Part shown: in pieces, positions 45,655 through 55,158 of the stretch | Layout of the letters: the number at the start of each line of letters is the position of its first letter | Position numbering within the stretch: the stretch's first letter is position 1 | Made by a program: the position numbers and the translations under genes | Assembly: GCA_905612235.1 (NCBI GenBank) | Contig: CAJQRF010000035.1 | Span: 1 to 59,845 of the forward strand | Direction: 5' to 3' | Length of the DNA: 59,845 nt | Origin: an uncultured Pelagibacteraceae bacterium | Lineage (GTDB): Bacteria > Pseudomonadota > Alphaproteobacteria > Pelagibacterales > Pelagibacteraceae | Notes under the pieces: generated by a model | What the model was told of the DNA's origin: nothing | What the model saw: only the letters and a program-made list of their open reading frames with translations | Databases searched by the model: none

Positions 45655-46805
45655 AATCATCAAAAATTATTATTCTTCTTTTGGCATTTACTTTTTTTCA
45701 TGTAAAATTATATGCTGAATTACAAGTAGACGCTGATCATGTAATACTACAGGACCATTTATCAGGAAAAATTATTTATGAAAAAAATGCTGATGATGCT
45801 ATATATCCTGCTTCCATGACAAAAATTATGACTGCTATTGTTGTCTTTGATTTACTTAAAAAAGGCGAAACCTCTTTAGATGAAATGATTACAATTCCTG
45901 AAAGTGCTTGGAGAATGTCTCAAAGCGGTTTTTCATCAATGTTTATAATGCTTAATGATCAGGTTTCTGTAGAAGATTTATTAAAAGGTATAATTATAGT
46001 ATCTGGCAATGATGCATGCGTTGCTTTAGCAGAAGGTCTTTCTGGTACAGAGAAAGATTTTGTTGATTTGATGAATGAAAAATCAAATGAAATTGGATTA
46101 GAAAATACTAATTGGGCAAACTCATCAGGGATTAATAATCCAGATAATTATTCTACAGTAAGAGATATTTTAAAAATATCTAAGTATATGATAGATAATT
46201 ATCCAGAATACTATTCTTACTTTAAAGAAACAACTTTTACATGGGATAGAACCGGTGGCGATCCAATTACGCAAGGCAATAGAAACCCTCTTTTATACAA
46301 AAACATTAAAGCAGATGGTATAAAGACAGGTTTCTTAACTGTTGAACAATATTCACTAGCAGCATCAGTTAAATATGGAGAAAGAAGAATCACGTCAGTT
46401 GGGAGCGGTTTCAAAAGTAAAAATTTAAGATCTTCAGAATCAATTAAAATAATTAATTGGGGTTTAAAAAAATTTGATACAATAAAAGTAGTGGAAAAAA
46501 ATGAAGTATTTTCAAGTCTTAATGTTTGGTTGGGAAAAAAAAATAGAGTTGATGTTGTTGCTGCAGAAAGCTTATATTTAACAATTCCGAAAAGAAAAAA
46601 AAATACATTAAAAGCTGTAATTGAATATGAATCTCCAATAAAAACTCCAATAACTAAGGGACAAAAGTTAGGTAATCTAAACATATATAGATCTGGTGAG
46701 CTTGAAAACCAAATTGATATTATTTCTGCTGAAGATATTAAAAGGGCAAATATTTTTTCTAGACTGTTTAAATCCTTAAACTATTGGGTTTGGGGAGATG
46801 CGTAG
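45651..46805 (+). CDS. D-alanyl-D-alanine carboxypeptidase (penicillin-binding protein 5/6 family)
   Basis: This trims the terminal D-alanine from peptidoglycan stem peptides. It has 384 residues with a signal peptide (about 1-22). The serine-peptidase motifs are SMTK (55-58), SGN (118-120) and KTG (225-227), all intact. A PBP5-type C-terminal beta domain follows, and an amphipathic end (FSRLFKSLNYWVWG) could anchor the protein to the membrane. It overlaps rlpA by 4 bases and tmk by 8. Confidence 0.95.
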   Translation: MKSSKIIILLLAFTFFHVKLYAELQVDADHVILQDHLSGKIIYEKNADDAIYPASMTKIMTAIVVFDLLKKGETSLDEMITIPESAWRMSQSGFSSMFIMLNDQVSVEDLLKGIIIVSGNDACVALAEGLSGTEKDFVDLMNEKSNEIGLENTNWANSSGINNPDNYSTVRDILKISKYMIDNYPEYYSYFKETTFTWDRTGGDPITQGNRNPLLYKNIKADGIKTGFLTVEQYSLAASVKYGERRITSVGSGFKSKNLRSSESIKIINWGLKKFDTIKVVEKNEVFSSLNVWLGKKNRVDVVAAESLYLTIPKRKKNTLKAVIEYESPIKTPITKGQKLGNLNIYRSGELENQIDIISAEDIKRANIFSRLFKSLNYWVWGDA

Positions 46806-47439
46806 CAGAAAATCTCTTTTTATTACATTTGAAGGTATAGAGGGTTCAGGTAAATCTTATCAAACTAAAAAACTTTTCAATTACATTAAAAAAAAAAAGA
46901 TTCCAGTTATATTAACTAGAGAACCTGGTGGAACACCGAGTGCAGAAAAAATTAGAAATCTTATTCTTAAAGACTATTTTCACAAAGATTTTAAAGAAAA
47001 ATTTAACAAATATACTGATACCTTATTGTATTTAGCAGCTAGAAACGAACATGTACAAAACAAAATAAAGCCAGCCTTGTCTACAAATAAAATTGTTTTA
47101 TGTGATCGCTTTATAGATTCCACAATGGCTTATCAAGTATATGGGAAAGGAATAAATAAAAATTTTATTGACTTTGTTCATGGATTTATACTCCATGGTA
47201 TTAAACCTGATTTTACATTTTTACTTAAAGTAAAAATTCCAAAACTTTTGAAAAGATTAAAAAAAAGAAAAAAAATGAACAGATACGATAAATTTTCTAA
47301 TAATTTTTATATTGCAGCACAAAAAGCTTTTGTTAAAATAGCTAATAAAGATAAATCTAAATACCTAGTTTTGGATAACTCAAGCGATTCTAATCATGTA
47401 CAAAATGTGATATCTAATAAATTTGAGGAACTGTTATAA
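46798..47439 (+). CDS. tmk: Thymidylate kinase
   Basis: This phosphorylates dTMP to dTDP, 213 residues. It has P-loop EGIEGSGKSYQ (about 11-21), TREPGGTPSAEKIR and the DRFIDSTMAYQVYGKG segment. A lysine-rich stretch in the lid region (RLKKRKKMNRYDKF) reflects AT-biased composition. It is 2 bases before holB, the usual tmk-holB pairing. Confidence 0.96.
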   Translation: MRSRKSLFITFEGIEGSGKSYQTKKLFNYIKKKKIPVILTREPGGTPSAEKIRNLILKDYFHKDFKEKFNKYTDTLLYLAARNEHVQNKIKPALSTNKIVLCDRFIDSTMAYQVYGKGINKNFIDFVHGFILHGIKPDFTFLLKVKIPKLLKRLKKRKKMNRYDKFSNNFYIAAQKAFVKIANKDKSKYLVLDNSSDSNHVQNVISNKFEELL

Positions 47440-47441
47440 AA

Positions 47442-48413
47442 ATGCAAGACATTAAAAAAGATTCTAAAGTTATTGACCCATTAAATCAAACAAATTTATT
47501 TGGTTACGAAAATATGTTTAAAGATTATATTGATTTGTTTAACCAAAACAAACTTCCTAATTCAATCTTGTTAACTGGCGACAAAGGATCTGGTAAAGCA
47601 ACTTTTGTATATCATTTTATTAATTACTTACTTTCTCGTGATGAAGAAGATTCGTATTCATTAAATAATTTTTCAATTAATTCTAACAATAAGAGTTTTA
47701 TAAATATAACTAATGGAACTCATCCTAATTTCTTCTTACTTGATAGTCTTTTTTTTGATGAAAATATCAAGATTGAAAATGTTAGGAATTTATTAGTATT
47801 TTTAAGAAAAACAACTTTCCGTTCAAATATGAAAATTATATTGATAGATAATGTCGAATATTTAAATGTTAATTCTTCTAATGCTTTATTAAAATCGATT
47901 GAGGAACCACCACATAATACCTTTTTTTTTATTATACATAATAGATCTAGCAAAATTCTGGAGACAATAAAATCACGTTGCATTGAATTCAAAATATTCT
48001 TTAATGTAAGTGAAAAGAAAAATGTAATTAAAAAATTAATTTCACAATTTAATTTTGATTTTGAATATAACAATATTGATGAAAATCTTTATAACAACTC
48101 TCCAGGCAGAATATTAAATTATTTAAATCTCCTAAATGAAATTAACCGTACTTCTTTTGATGATAAGGCTTCATGTATTTTAGAATCTATAGAAATTTAT
48201 AAAAAAAAAAAAGATCCTACTGTACTAAATTTTATTTCTTATCTTGTTGAATTGTATTATTATGAACTTTCAGTAAAAAATTGTAAGTTTTTAAATATTT
48301 ATTCACACAATAAAAAAAAAATTTTATCTGCTTTAAATGATATTAAGAAATTCCATTTAGACAAAAATAATTCTTTTATACTAATAAGAAATATAATATC
48401 TAATGAGTCATAA
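47442..48413 (+). CDS. holB: DNA polymerase III delta-prime subunit
   Basis: This is the clamp-loader subunit of the replicative polymerase, 323 residues. It has the AAA+ plan with a P-loop-like TGDKGSGKATF, the internal DNVEYLNVNSSNALLKSIEEPP segment and the SRC motif (IKSRCIEF), which supplies the arginine finger. The zinc-binding cysteines found in some homologues are absent. It overlaps metG by 11 bases. Confidence 0.93.
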   Translation: MQDIKKDSKVIDPLNQTNLFGYENMFKDYIDLFNQNKLPNSILLTGDKGSGKATFVYHFINYLLSRDEEDSYSLNNFSINSNNKSFINITNGTHPNFFLLDSLFFDENIKIENVRNLLVFLRKTTFRSNMKIILIDNVEYLNVNSSNALLKSIEEPPHNTFFFIIHNRSSKILETIKSRCIEFKIFFNVSEKKNVIKKLISQFNFDFEYNNIDENLYNNSPGRILNYLNLLNEINRTSFDDKASCILESIEIYKKKKDPTVLNFISYLVELYYYELSVKNCKFLNIYSHNKKKILSALNDIKKFHLDKNNSFILIRNIISNES

Positions 48414-49938
48414 TAATTTTTATATTACAACACCAATATACTATCCCTCTGGCAAACCTCATATGGGTCATGCATATTCAAGTATTTTGGCAGATGTGTT
48501 TGCGAGGTTTAAAAGAATCGACAATTTCAATGTCCATTTTTTAACTGGAACAGATGAGCATGGCTTAAAAATCCAAAAAGCTGCCGAGAAAGATAAATCT
48601 GATACTTTGGTTTATTGTAATAAAATTTCTAAAACTTTTAAAGATTTATCTGTTAAATTAAATCTTTCTAATAATGATTTCATCAGAACTACAGAAAAAA
48701 GACATTTTGCTTCTGTAAACGAAATATGGAATAGACTTGTGACTTCTGGTGATATTTATCTCTCAACATACAAAGGTTGGTACTCAGTTTCTGATGAAGC
48801 TTATTATAATTCAGACGAAATTACTGACAAGAATGGAAAAAAAGTTTCAACTTTTTCTGGTTCACCAGTTGAATGGATGGAAGAGGAGTCGTTTTTTTTT
48901 AAATTATCTAAATGGCAAGACAAATTGTTAGAATTTTATGAAAAGAATAAGGACTTCATTCATCCAATCACTAGACGAAATGAAGTGATTAATTTTGTTA
49001 AAGGTGGTTTAAAAGATTTATCCGTAAGTAGAACTTCTTTTACTTGGGGAATACCAGTGCCTAATAATAAGAAGCATGTTATTTATGTATGGTTAGATGC
49101 TTTAGCTAATTATTTAAGTGCATTAAATTTCCCAAACATAAATGACAAATTATATAAAACTTTTTGGCCTGCATCACTTCATGTTATTGGTAAAGATATA
49201 TTAAGATTTCATGCTATTTATTGGCCTGCTTTTTTATTAGCCGCAAAGATAGAGCCACCTTTAAGAATCTATAGTCATGGTTGGATTTTATCTGGAGATG
49301 AAAAAATGTCTAAGTCTAAAGGAAATATTTTAAATCCTCTTGAGATAATAGCAAAATATGGAATTGACCAACTGAGATATTATCTGATGAAAGAAGTATC
49401 GCATGGTAGTGACGGTAATATTTCGTTGATCAATTTAGAAAAATGTATAAACAGTGATTTGGCGAACAATTATGGAAATCTATGTCAAAGAGTATTTTCA
49501 TTCATCAAAAATAATTGCAAAAGCAGAGTAGTTAAAAATAAGAATTTATCAAAAGAAGATCTAAATTTGATTAGTAAAACTAATAAATTAACAATAAATC
49601 TTAAGGCATTTATGAACAATAATGATTTAAATAATTATATCAAATCAACTATTGAAATTAGTTTTTTGACTAATAAATATATTAATGATGAAGAACCATG
49701 GAAATTAAAGAAAACTGATATAGATAAAATGAATAATATTCTACATTTATGCTTAGAACAAATTGCTAAAATTTCTATTTTATTAAATCCCGTTATACCA
49801 ATAGCCACAACAAAAGTTTTAGAAGCATTAAAAGTTTCCTCTAAATCTAAAAATCTTTCATTTATAAAAAATAATGCAATTATTGATAATGATATTACTT
49901 TAGGTGATCTAAATATATTATTTCAAAAAATTAATTAA
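48403..49938 (+). CDS. metG: Methionyl-tRNA synthetase
   Basis: This class I synthetase charges tRNA-Met, 511 residues. The HIGH-type motif HMGHAYS is at about 20-26, and KMSKSKGN is at about 299-306. It belongs to the form without the zinc-knuckle cysteine sets and has no C-terminal tRNA-binding extension, as is usual in alphaproteobacteria. The tatD start follows its stop by 1 base. Confidence 0.97.
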   Translation: MSHNNFYITTPIYYPSGKPHMGHAYSSILADVFARFKRIDNFNVHFLTGTDEHGLKIQKAAEKDKSDTLVYCNKISKTFKDLSVKLNLSNNDFIRTTEKRHFASVNEIWNRLVTSGDIYLSTYKGWYSVSDEAYYNSDEITDKNGKKVSTFSGSPVEWMEEESFFFKLSKWQDKLLEFYEKNKDFIHPITRRNEVINFVKGGLKDLSVSRTSFTWGIPVPNNKKHVIYVWLDALANYLSALNFPNINDKLYKTFWPASLHVIGKDILRFHAIYWPAFLLAAKIEPPLRIYSHGWILSGDEKMSKSKGNILNPLEIIAKYGIDQLRYYLMKEVSHGSDGNISLINLEKCINSDLANNYGNLCQRVFSFIKNNCKSRVVKNKNLSKEDLNLISKTNKLTINLKAFMNNNDLNNYIKSTIEISFLTNKYINDEEPWKLKKTDIDKMNNILHLCLEQIAKISILLNPVIPIATTKVLEALKVSSKSKNLSFIKNNAIIDNDITLGDLNILFQKIN

Positions 49939-49939
49939 T

Positions 49940-50713
49940 ATGATTATCGATTCCCATTGCCATTTAGACTATCCATCATTACATGACAATATAGATGAAG
50001 TTTTAAAAAGAGCTTCTTTAAAAAAAATTGAGAGAATGCTAACTATTTGTACTACGTTACAAAGTTTTGAAAAAATTAAAGTTTTAATAAAAAAATATGA
50101 GCAAATATATGGAACATTTGGAATTCATCCTCATGAAACAGAAAAACACAAACAAATTGATAGTAAATATATTTGTGATGTAAAAAATAATAATAATAAA
50201 GTAATTGGCGTAGGTGAAACTGGTCTAGATTTTTATTATAATCATAGTGAAAAAGATATTCAAAAAAGAAGTTTTGTTAACCACATTCAGGCTGCATCTA
50301 TTTTAAATATTCCTTTGATAGTACACACTAGAAGTGCTGAGATTGAAACATATGAAATTTTAAAGAGCGAAAAAAATAACTCTGATATTAAAGTTTTAAT
50401 ACATTGCTTTACAGGTTCTAAAGGTTTTGCAAAAAAAATTCTTGATTTAAATTTTTATATTTCGATTAGTGGAATTATTACTTTTAAAAATTCAACTGAT
50501 TTAGTTGATGTAGTGTCATACATCCCGCCAAATAAACTTTTAGTGGAGACGGATTCACCTTATTTATCACCTCAACCATTCAGAGGAAAACCTAACGAAC
50601 CATCTTATATTACTCACACACTTGAAAAACTTGCTGAAATTAAAAAATTAAGTGTTGAGGAAATTGCTTTTACTACTACAAAAAATTTTAATAGCCTTTT
50701 CAGTTTATCTTAA
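49940..50713 (+). CDS. tatD: TatD-family metal-dependent hydrolase
   Basis: This is a TIM-barrel nuclease/deoxyribonuclease, 257 residues. The metal ligands are visible as IDSHCHLDY (3-11), GETGLDFYY, VHTRSAEIET, HCFTGS and ETDSPYLSPQ. Despite the name it is not part of the Tat translocase. It is in the standard metG-tatD-MBL hydrolase order. Confidence 0.95.
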   Translation: MIIDSHCHLDYPSLHDNIDEVLKRASLKKIERMLTICTTLQSFEKIKVLIKKYEQIYGTFGIHPHETEKHKQIDSKYICDVKNNNNKVIGVGETGLDFYYNHSEKDIQKRSFVNHIQAASILNIPLIVHTRSAEIETYEILKSEKNNSDIKVLIHCFTGSKGFAKKILDLNFYISISGIITFKNSTDLVDVVSYIPPNKLLVETDSPYLSPQPFRGKPNEPSYITHTLEKLAEIKKLSVEEIAFTTTKNFNSLFSLS

Positions 50714-50714
50714 T

Positions 50715-51482
50715 ATGAAATCTAAAATTATTATTCTAGGCTGCGGAAGTTCTGTTGGAACTCCAAGAATTGATGGATACTGGGGAAAATGTAAAAAACG
50801 CATCAGAAATAATAGATCTAGATGTTCTGCTCTAATTATAAAAGGTTCTAACAATATTTTAATTGATACCTCTCCTGATTTAAAATATCAATTATTGCGA
50901 AACAAAGTTAAAAAAATTTCTTCTGTACTCTTTACTCACGAACACGCAGATCAAACTAATGGATTATTTGAACTAAGACCTTTTTTTTGGAAATATAAAA
51001 AAATTATTAATGCTTATGGCAATTCATTAACCATGAATTTGTTAACAAAAAGATTTGATTATTTGTTTAAAAAAGTAAGCGTTTATTCACCATTTATTAA
51101 GTCTAATATTATTAAAGACAAATTTTCGTTAGGTAACTATAATGAAAAAATATTTTTTGAAACAATAGAAGCTAAACATGGTTACACCAAAACACTTATT
51201 TATATATTTGAAAAGTTAGCTTACGTAAGTGATTGCAATGATTTATCTATTATTAATAATAAAAAGTTAAAGAATTTGAATTTTTTAATAATTGATTGCC
51301 TTAAGCTTAAAAAACATCCTAGTCATTTTAATCTTGACGAATGTATATTTATTCATAATTCACTGAAACCAAAAAAAACCTTTTTAACGAATTTACACTA
51401 TGATTTAGATTACTATTCATTATTAAAAAAACTCCCTAAAGGAATTGCTCCAGCATACGATAATCTATGTATTGATATTTGA
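50715..51482 (+). CDS. MBL-fold metallo-hydrolase (PhnP-like)
   Basis: This is a 255-residue metallo-beta-lactamase-fold hydrolase close to the cyclic-phosphodiesterase PhnP group. It has LGCGSSVGTPRIDGYWGKC near the start, the metal motif FTHEHADQTNG, and SDCNDLS later. A longer frame from 50652 overlaps tatD and adds 21 non-conserved residues, so the ATG at 50715, 1 base after the tatD stop, is chosen. The substrate is unknown. Its stop is 3 bases from that of the convergent peroxidase gene. Confidence 0.88.
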   Translation: MKSKIIILGCGSSVGTPRIDGYWGKCKKRIRNNRSRCSALIIKGSNNILIDTSPDLKYQLLRNKVKKISSVLFTHEHADQTNGLFELRPFFWKYKKIINAYGNSLTMNLLTKRFDYLFKKVSVYSPFIKSNIIKDKFSLGNYNEKIFFETIEAKHGYTKTLIYIFEKLAYVSDCNDLSIINNKKLKNLNFLIIDCLKLKKHPSHFNLDECIFIHNSLKPKKTFLTNLHYDLDYYSLLKKLPKGIAPAYDNLCIDI

Positions 51483-51485
51483 TAT

Positions 51486-52034
51486 TTATATTAGTTTTTC
51501 TATTGCGCTTATAAATTTTTTTGAACTAGGGTTTGTAATAGATGAAAATGTATCTGCTATTTTACCATCTCTACCAATTAAAATTTTGTGAAAATTCCAT
51601 TTAGGTACCGATGATTTTCCGTAATTTTTTAGTGCCCATTGATAAAATGGATGTGCATTATCACCTTTTACGCTAACTTTTTCAGTCATAGGAAAAGATA
51701 TCCCAAATTTTGCTTCACAAAAATTCTTTATTTCTGAATTTGTGCCCGGTTCTTGTGATCCAAAATCGTTTGATGGTATACCCAAAATAATAATTCCTTT
51801 ACTTTGGTATTTTTCCCATATTTTTTGCATGTCTTCATATTGATTTGTAAAACCACATTTACTTGCAACATTTACTACAACAATAACTTTTCCTTTATAT
51901 TCTGATAAACTCATTTTGCTTCCATCAAGATCTTTAAAATAGAAATCGTAAGCCAGTTTTTCATAGTTTGCATTTACAGTAGTTTTTATAAAAGAGAACA
52001 TAATAATTAATACTATTATTTTTACCTTATACAT
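51486..52034 (-). CDS. Exported glutathione/thioredoxin peroxidase, cysteine type
   Basis: This is a 182-residue peroxidase of the GPx family with an N-terminal signal sequence (about 1-21), so probably periplasmic. The peroxidatic Cys60 (VASKCGFTNQY), Gln94 and Trp146 (VPKWNFHK) form the usual catalytic set. It uses cysteine rather than selenocysteine. The electron donor is likely a thioredoxin-like protein. It is downstream of nhaA by 7 bases on the same strand. Confidence 0.92.
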   Translation of the reverse strand: MYKVKIIVLIIMFSFIKTTVNANYEKLAYDFYFKDLDGSKMSLSEYKGKVIVVVNVASKCGFTNQYEDMQKIWEKYQSKGIIILGIPSNDFGSQEPGTNSEIKNFCEAKFGISFPMTEKVSVKGDNAHPFYQWALKNYGKSSVPKWNFHKILIGRDGKIADTFSSITNPSSKKFISAIEKLI

Positions 52035-52041
52035 TTTTTGT

Positions 52042-53214
52042 TTATTTCTTGGTTACGTACAATAGCATGAAATAACCTACAGCAGCTGACAACAATGATC
52101 CAACCAAAACACCAATTTTTACCCCGTCCATATTATTAACTTGTTCTACGAAGGCAAGATTTCCCACAAATAAACTCATCGTAAATCCTATACCTGTTAG
52201 TATTCCAACAGCATAAAATTTTACCCAATTTGAATTAGTTGGCATTTCAGCTAATTTTAACTTTATTGATATATAGGAAAATATAAATACTCCAATTTGT
52301 TTTCCAAAAAACAAACCACATAATATACCTAATGGAATTGGATCAAATAAACTACTTATTGTGATATTTTCAAGTGAAACACCAGCATTTGCAAAAGCAA
52401 AAAGTGGCATAATTCCAAATGCCACATATGGCGATAGTTTATGTTCTAAAGTTAGTAACATCGAATTTTCACTTTCTTTTTTTTTATGTGGAATTGCTAT
52501 TGCTAGCAAAACACCTGATATAGTTGAGTGTATTCCTGATCCATGAGTAAAATACCACATAATTATTCCAAGTATCAAGTAGGGCATAAAACTCTTTAAT
52601 CCAATTTTATTTAGAAACAGCAAGGCCGCAAAAATGATTACCACTGCTAATAGATATGTATGCTGAAGTTCAGTTGAATAAAAAAATGCTATAATAATTA
52701 TAGCTCCTAAATCATCAATAATAGCTAATGCCGTCAAAAAAACTTTTAAAGATATTGGAACTCTCGAACCTAATAATGATAGTACTCCAATTGAAAAGGC
52801 AATGTCTGTGGCAGATGGAATAGCCCATCCTCTTAGAGTGTTTCCAGTTTTGTAATTTATAACAATATAAATAAGTGCAGGAACTAACATTCCTCCAACA
52901 GCTCCAATAATAGGTAGTAATGCCTGCTTGGGTTTAGACAATTCTCCATTAATAAATTCTCTCTTAATTTCTAAAGTAACAACAAAAAAGAAAACAGCCA
53001 TCAAAGCATCATTGATCCAATGAAGAATACTAAGATCTAATCCAATATCTTTTAGACCAAATGAAATATGTGTGTTTAATAGATTAAAATATATATCTGC
53101 TGAACTGGTATTGCTTATAATTAAAGCAAATACTGCTGCAATTAGTAAAACAAGTCCACTTGCTGCCTCAAGTTTAAAAAACCATTTAAATGGTGAAGTG
53201 ATATATCTAATCAT
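52042..53214 (-). CDS. nhaA: Na+/H+ antiporter NhaA
   Basis: This is an inner-membrane sodium/proton antiporter of about 12 helices, 390 residues. It has the paired-aspartate motif in LAIIDDLGAIIIIAFFYS and the ATPTDIAF-like segment (PSATDIAFSIGVLSLLG). It exports Na+ and is useful in sea water. It shares a minus-strand run with the MOSC gene (its start follows the MOSC stop directly) and the peroxidase gene. Confidence 0.96.
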   Translation of the reverse strand: MIRYITSPFKWFFKLEAASGLVLLIAAVFALIISNTSSADIYFNLLNTHISFGLKDIGLDLSILHWINDALMAVFFFVVTLEIKREFINGELSKPKQALLPIIGAVGGMLVPALIYIVINYKTGNTLRGWAIPSATDIAFSIGVLSLLGSRVPISLKVFLTALAIIDDLGAIIIIAFFYSTELQHTYLLAVVIIFAALLFLNKIGLKSFMPYLILGIIMWYFTHGSGIHSTISGVLLAIAIPHKKKESENSMLLTLEHKLSPYVAFGIMPLFAFANAGVSLENITISSLFDPIPLGILCGLFFGKQIGVFIFSYISIKLKLAEMPTNSNWVKFYAVGILTGIGFTMSLFVGNLAFVEQVNNMDGVKIGVLVGSLLSAAVGYFMLLYVTKK

Positions 53215-53655
53215 TTAATACTTTATTACATCACCAACGAAAATATCGCCAGAAGATAAAATTTCGCATCTTATGCCTGCTTTAGCACTAAGTTTTTCAA
53301 CAAAATTATTCAGTTTAAGTCTTTCTTGCAAATATTTGCAAGGTCTACATAAATCATGTGATTTTACTTTAACACTCCCTATTAAAAATTCTTTGTTCAC
53401 TAAATTATTAAGTTCAACACCCTCAGTAACAATATTTCTTCTAAAATCCAAAGGACTTATCTGCATTTTTATAATTTTGTTATATTGTATTATGTTCTCT
53501 ATTTCGATTAGAGTAATTTGGCTTAATTTATGATTATTATCTTTATATTTTCTATCCTCAAGCAAGCCTTTGCTGGCAATAGCCGTAACTTTATTAACTT
53601 TTAAAATTTTATCACCTTTTACTTTACATATTCCTATTTCATGCACATTTCCCAT
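53215..53655 (-). CDS. MOSC-domain protein
   Basis: This 146-residue protein carries a MOSC domain, the sulphur-carrier fold also found at the end of molybdenum cofactor sulphurases. The conserved features are DRKYKDNNHKLSQITLIE, SPLDFRRNIVTEGVELNNL and the cysteine segment SHDLCRPCKYL. No N-terminal beta-barrel domain is present. The role is probably sulphur transfer or N-hydroxylated substrate reduction, but the partner is unknown. The nhaA start directly abuts its stop. Confidence 0.9.
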   Translation of the reverse strand: MGNVHEIGICKVKGDKILKVNKVTAIASKGLLEDRKYKDNNHKLSQITLIEIENIIQYNKIIKMQISPLDFRRNIVTEGVELNNLVNKEFLIGSVKVKSHDLCRPCKYLQERLKLNNFVEKLSAKAGIRCEILSSGDIFVGDVIKY

Positions 53656-53726
53656 ATTATAAAGTATAACATATCATTACCTTTTAATTGCTAAAAAGCC
53701 TTATATACAATATAAAATTATAAAAT

Positions 53727-53803
<77 letters not shown>

Positions 53804-53867
53804 ATTTTTCGATTAAAAAAATTTTTTTATATTCGAAAAATAAACTAAATGAGTAGATGTTGTAGAC

Positions 53868-54155
53868 ATGAAAAAAGCTAAAATATATAAACCTGCAAAA
53901 ACTGCTATGCAATCTGGTTTAAGAAATAGAAAAAATTGGGTTTTAGAATACGATACATTAAATAATGGAGTGGATCCATTGATGGGGTGGGAGACTTCCA
54001 AAGACACTTTTTCAGAAATAAAATTAGAATTCTATACAAAAGAACAGGCTTTGAGTTATGCTAAAAAAAATAATATAAACTATTATTTAATAGAACCAGA
54101 AAAAAATAAGTTTGTAAAAAAATCTTATTCAAATAATTTTTTGAAAAATAAATAG
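53868..54155 (+). CDS. NDUFS4-like NADH dehydrogenase accessory subunit
   Basis: This is a 95-residue homologue of the mitochondrial complex I 18-kDa subunit, found in alphaproteobacteria. It has RIYKPAKTAMQSG-type start (AKIYKPAKTAMQSGLRNR), WVLEYD, DPLMGWETSKDTF and LEFYTKEQALSYAKKN. It stabilises the peripheral arm of complex I. It directly precedes the SbmA-like gene with no gap. Confidence 0.92.
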   Translation: MKKAKIYKPAKTAMQSGLRNRKNWVLEYDTLNNGVDPLMGWETSKDTFSEIKLEFYTKEQALSYAKKNNINYYLIEPEKNKFVKKSYSNNFLKNK

Positions 54156-55154
54156 ATGATTAAAAGTTTTTTTTTAAGTAAAAAATGGCGCCTATGGGCT
54201 TGGGGTGGATTTCTTTTTATAATAATTTCTTTGCTAGCGCAAACATGGATAGACGTAAAAATTAATGAATGGTACAAAGGTTTTTATGATCTTTTGCAAA
54301 AACCTACTGAAAATGATATTTCAGATTTTTGGGATGGCATTTTTACATTTTTAAAATTAGCAATTCCATATGTAATTATTTATACAATAACAAATTACTT
54401 TACTCGACTCTATGCATTTAGATGGAGAGAGGCTATGACTTTTGCTTATATGCCTTATTGGAAAAAGATAGATGCAAAAGTAGAAGGTGCCTCTCAAAGA
54501 ATTCAGGAAGATTGCATGAATTTTGCAAAAATTGTTGAAAGTATAGGACTTCAAATTGTTAGAGCGCTTATGTTATTAATAGCTTTTACACCAATACTTT
54601 GGGGATTATCATCTAATGTAGTCATACCATTTCTTAAAGATATCAATGGTTCTTTAGTTTGGATATCTTTAATAACTAGTTTAGGTGGAATTCTAATAAG
54701 TTGGTTTGTTGGATACAAGCTTCCGGGACTTGAATACAAAAATCAGGTTGTTGAAGCAGCATTCAGAAAAGAACTCGTATATGGAGAAGATGACCGCATT
54801 AATTATGTTCAACCTCCAACAATTTTTGAATTATTTGCCGGTATTAAATTTAATTATCACCGTCTATTTCTACACTATGGTTATTTTGATTTATGGGTAA
54901 TTTTATATAACCAGATAATGGTAATAGTTCCCTATGTGATCATGGGGCCAGGTTTATTTGTTGGATCGATGACTTTAGGCATACTCATTCAAACATCAAG
55001 CGCTTTTAGAGAAGTTCATGGTAGTTTTTCACTCTTTATAAATAATTGGACAAGAATTACCGAGCTAAGATCTATTTTTAGACGACTACATGAGTTTGAA
55101 ATAGCAATAGGATATAAAACAGCTAAAACTACCAGAGTAGGGTACATAAAATAG
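54156..55154 (+). CDS. sbmA: SbmA/BacA-like peptide transporter, N-terminally short
   Basis: This is a proton-driven inner-membrane importer of peptides and related compounds, ABC-transporter-like in fold but without an ATPase. It has 332 residues, about 70-75 fewer than E. coli SbmA; the missing part is the N-terminal membrane segment before WYKGFYDLLQ. Strong family segments are FRWREAMTFAYM, EGASQRIQEDCMNFA, KLPGLEYKNQ, ELVYGEDD and a C-terminal NNWTRITELRSIFRRLHEFE. In symbiotic alphaproteobacteria BacA also affects very-long-chain lipid A; that role here is inference. Confidence 0.9.
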   Translation: MIKSFFLSKKWRLWAWGGFLFIIISLLAQTWIDVKINEWYKGFYDLLQKPTENDISDFWDGIFTFLKLAIPYVIIYTITNYFTRLYAFRWREAMTFAYMPYWKKIDAKVEGASQRIQEDCMNFAKIVESIGLQIVRALMLLIAFTPILWGLSSNVVIPFLKDINGSLVWISLITSLGGILISWFVGYKLPGLEYKNQVVEAAFRKELVYGEDDRINYVQPPTIFELFAGIKFNYHRLFLHYGYFDLWVILYNQIMVIVPYVIMGPGLFVGSMTLGILIQTSSAFREVHGSFSLFINNWTRITELRSIFRRLHEFEIAIGYKTAKTTRVGYIK

Positions 55155-55158
55155 TAAA

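Noticed and set aside
51486-52034. Selenoprotein glutathione peroxidase
   Set aside because: The catalytic position is an ordinary cysteine codon (Cys60), with no in-frame TGA.
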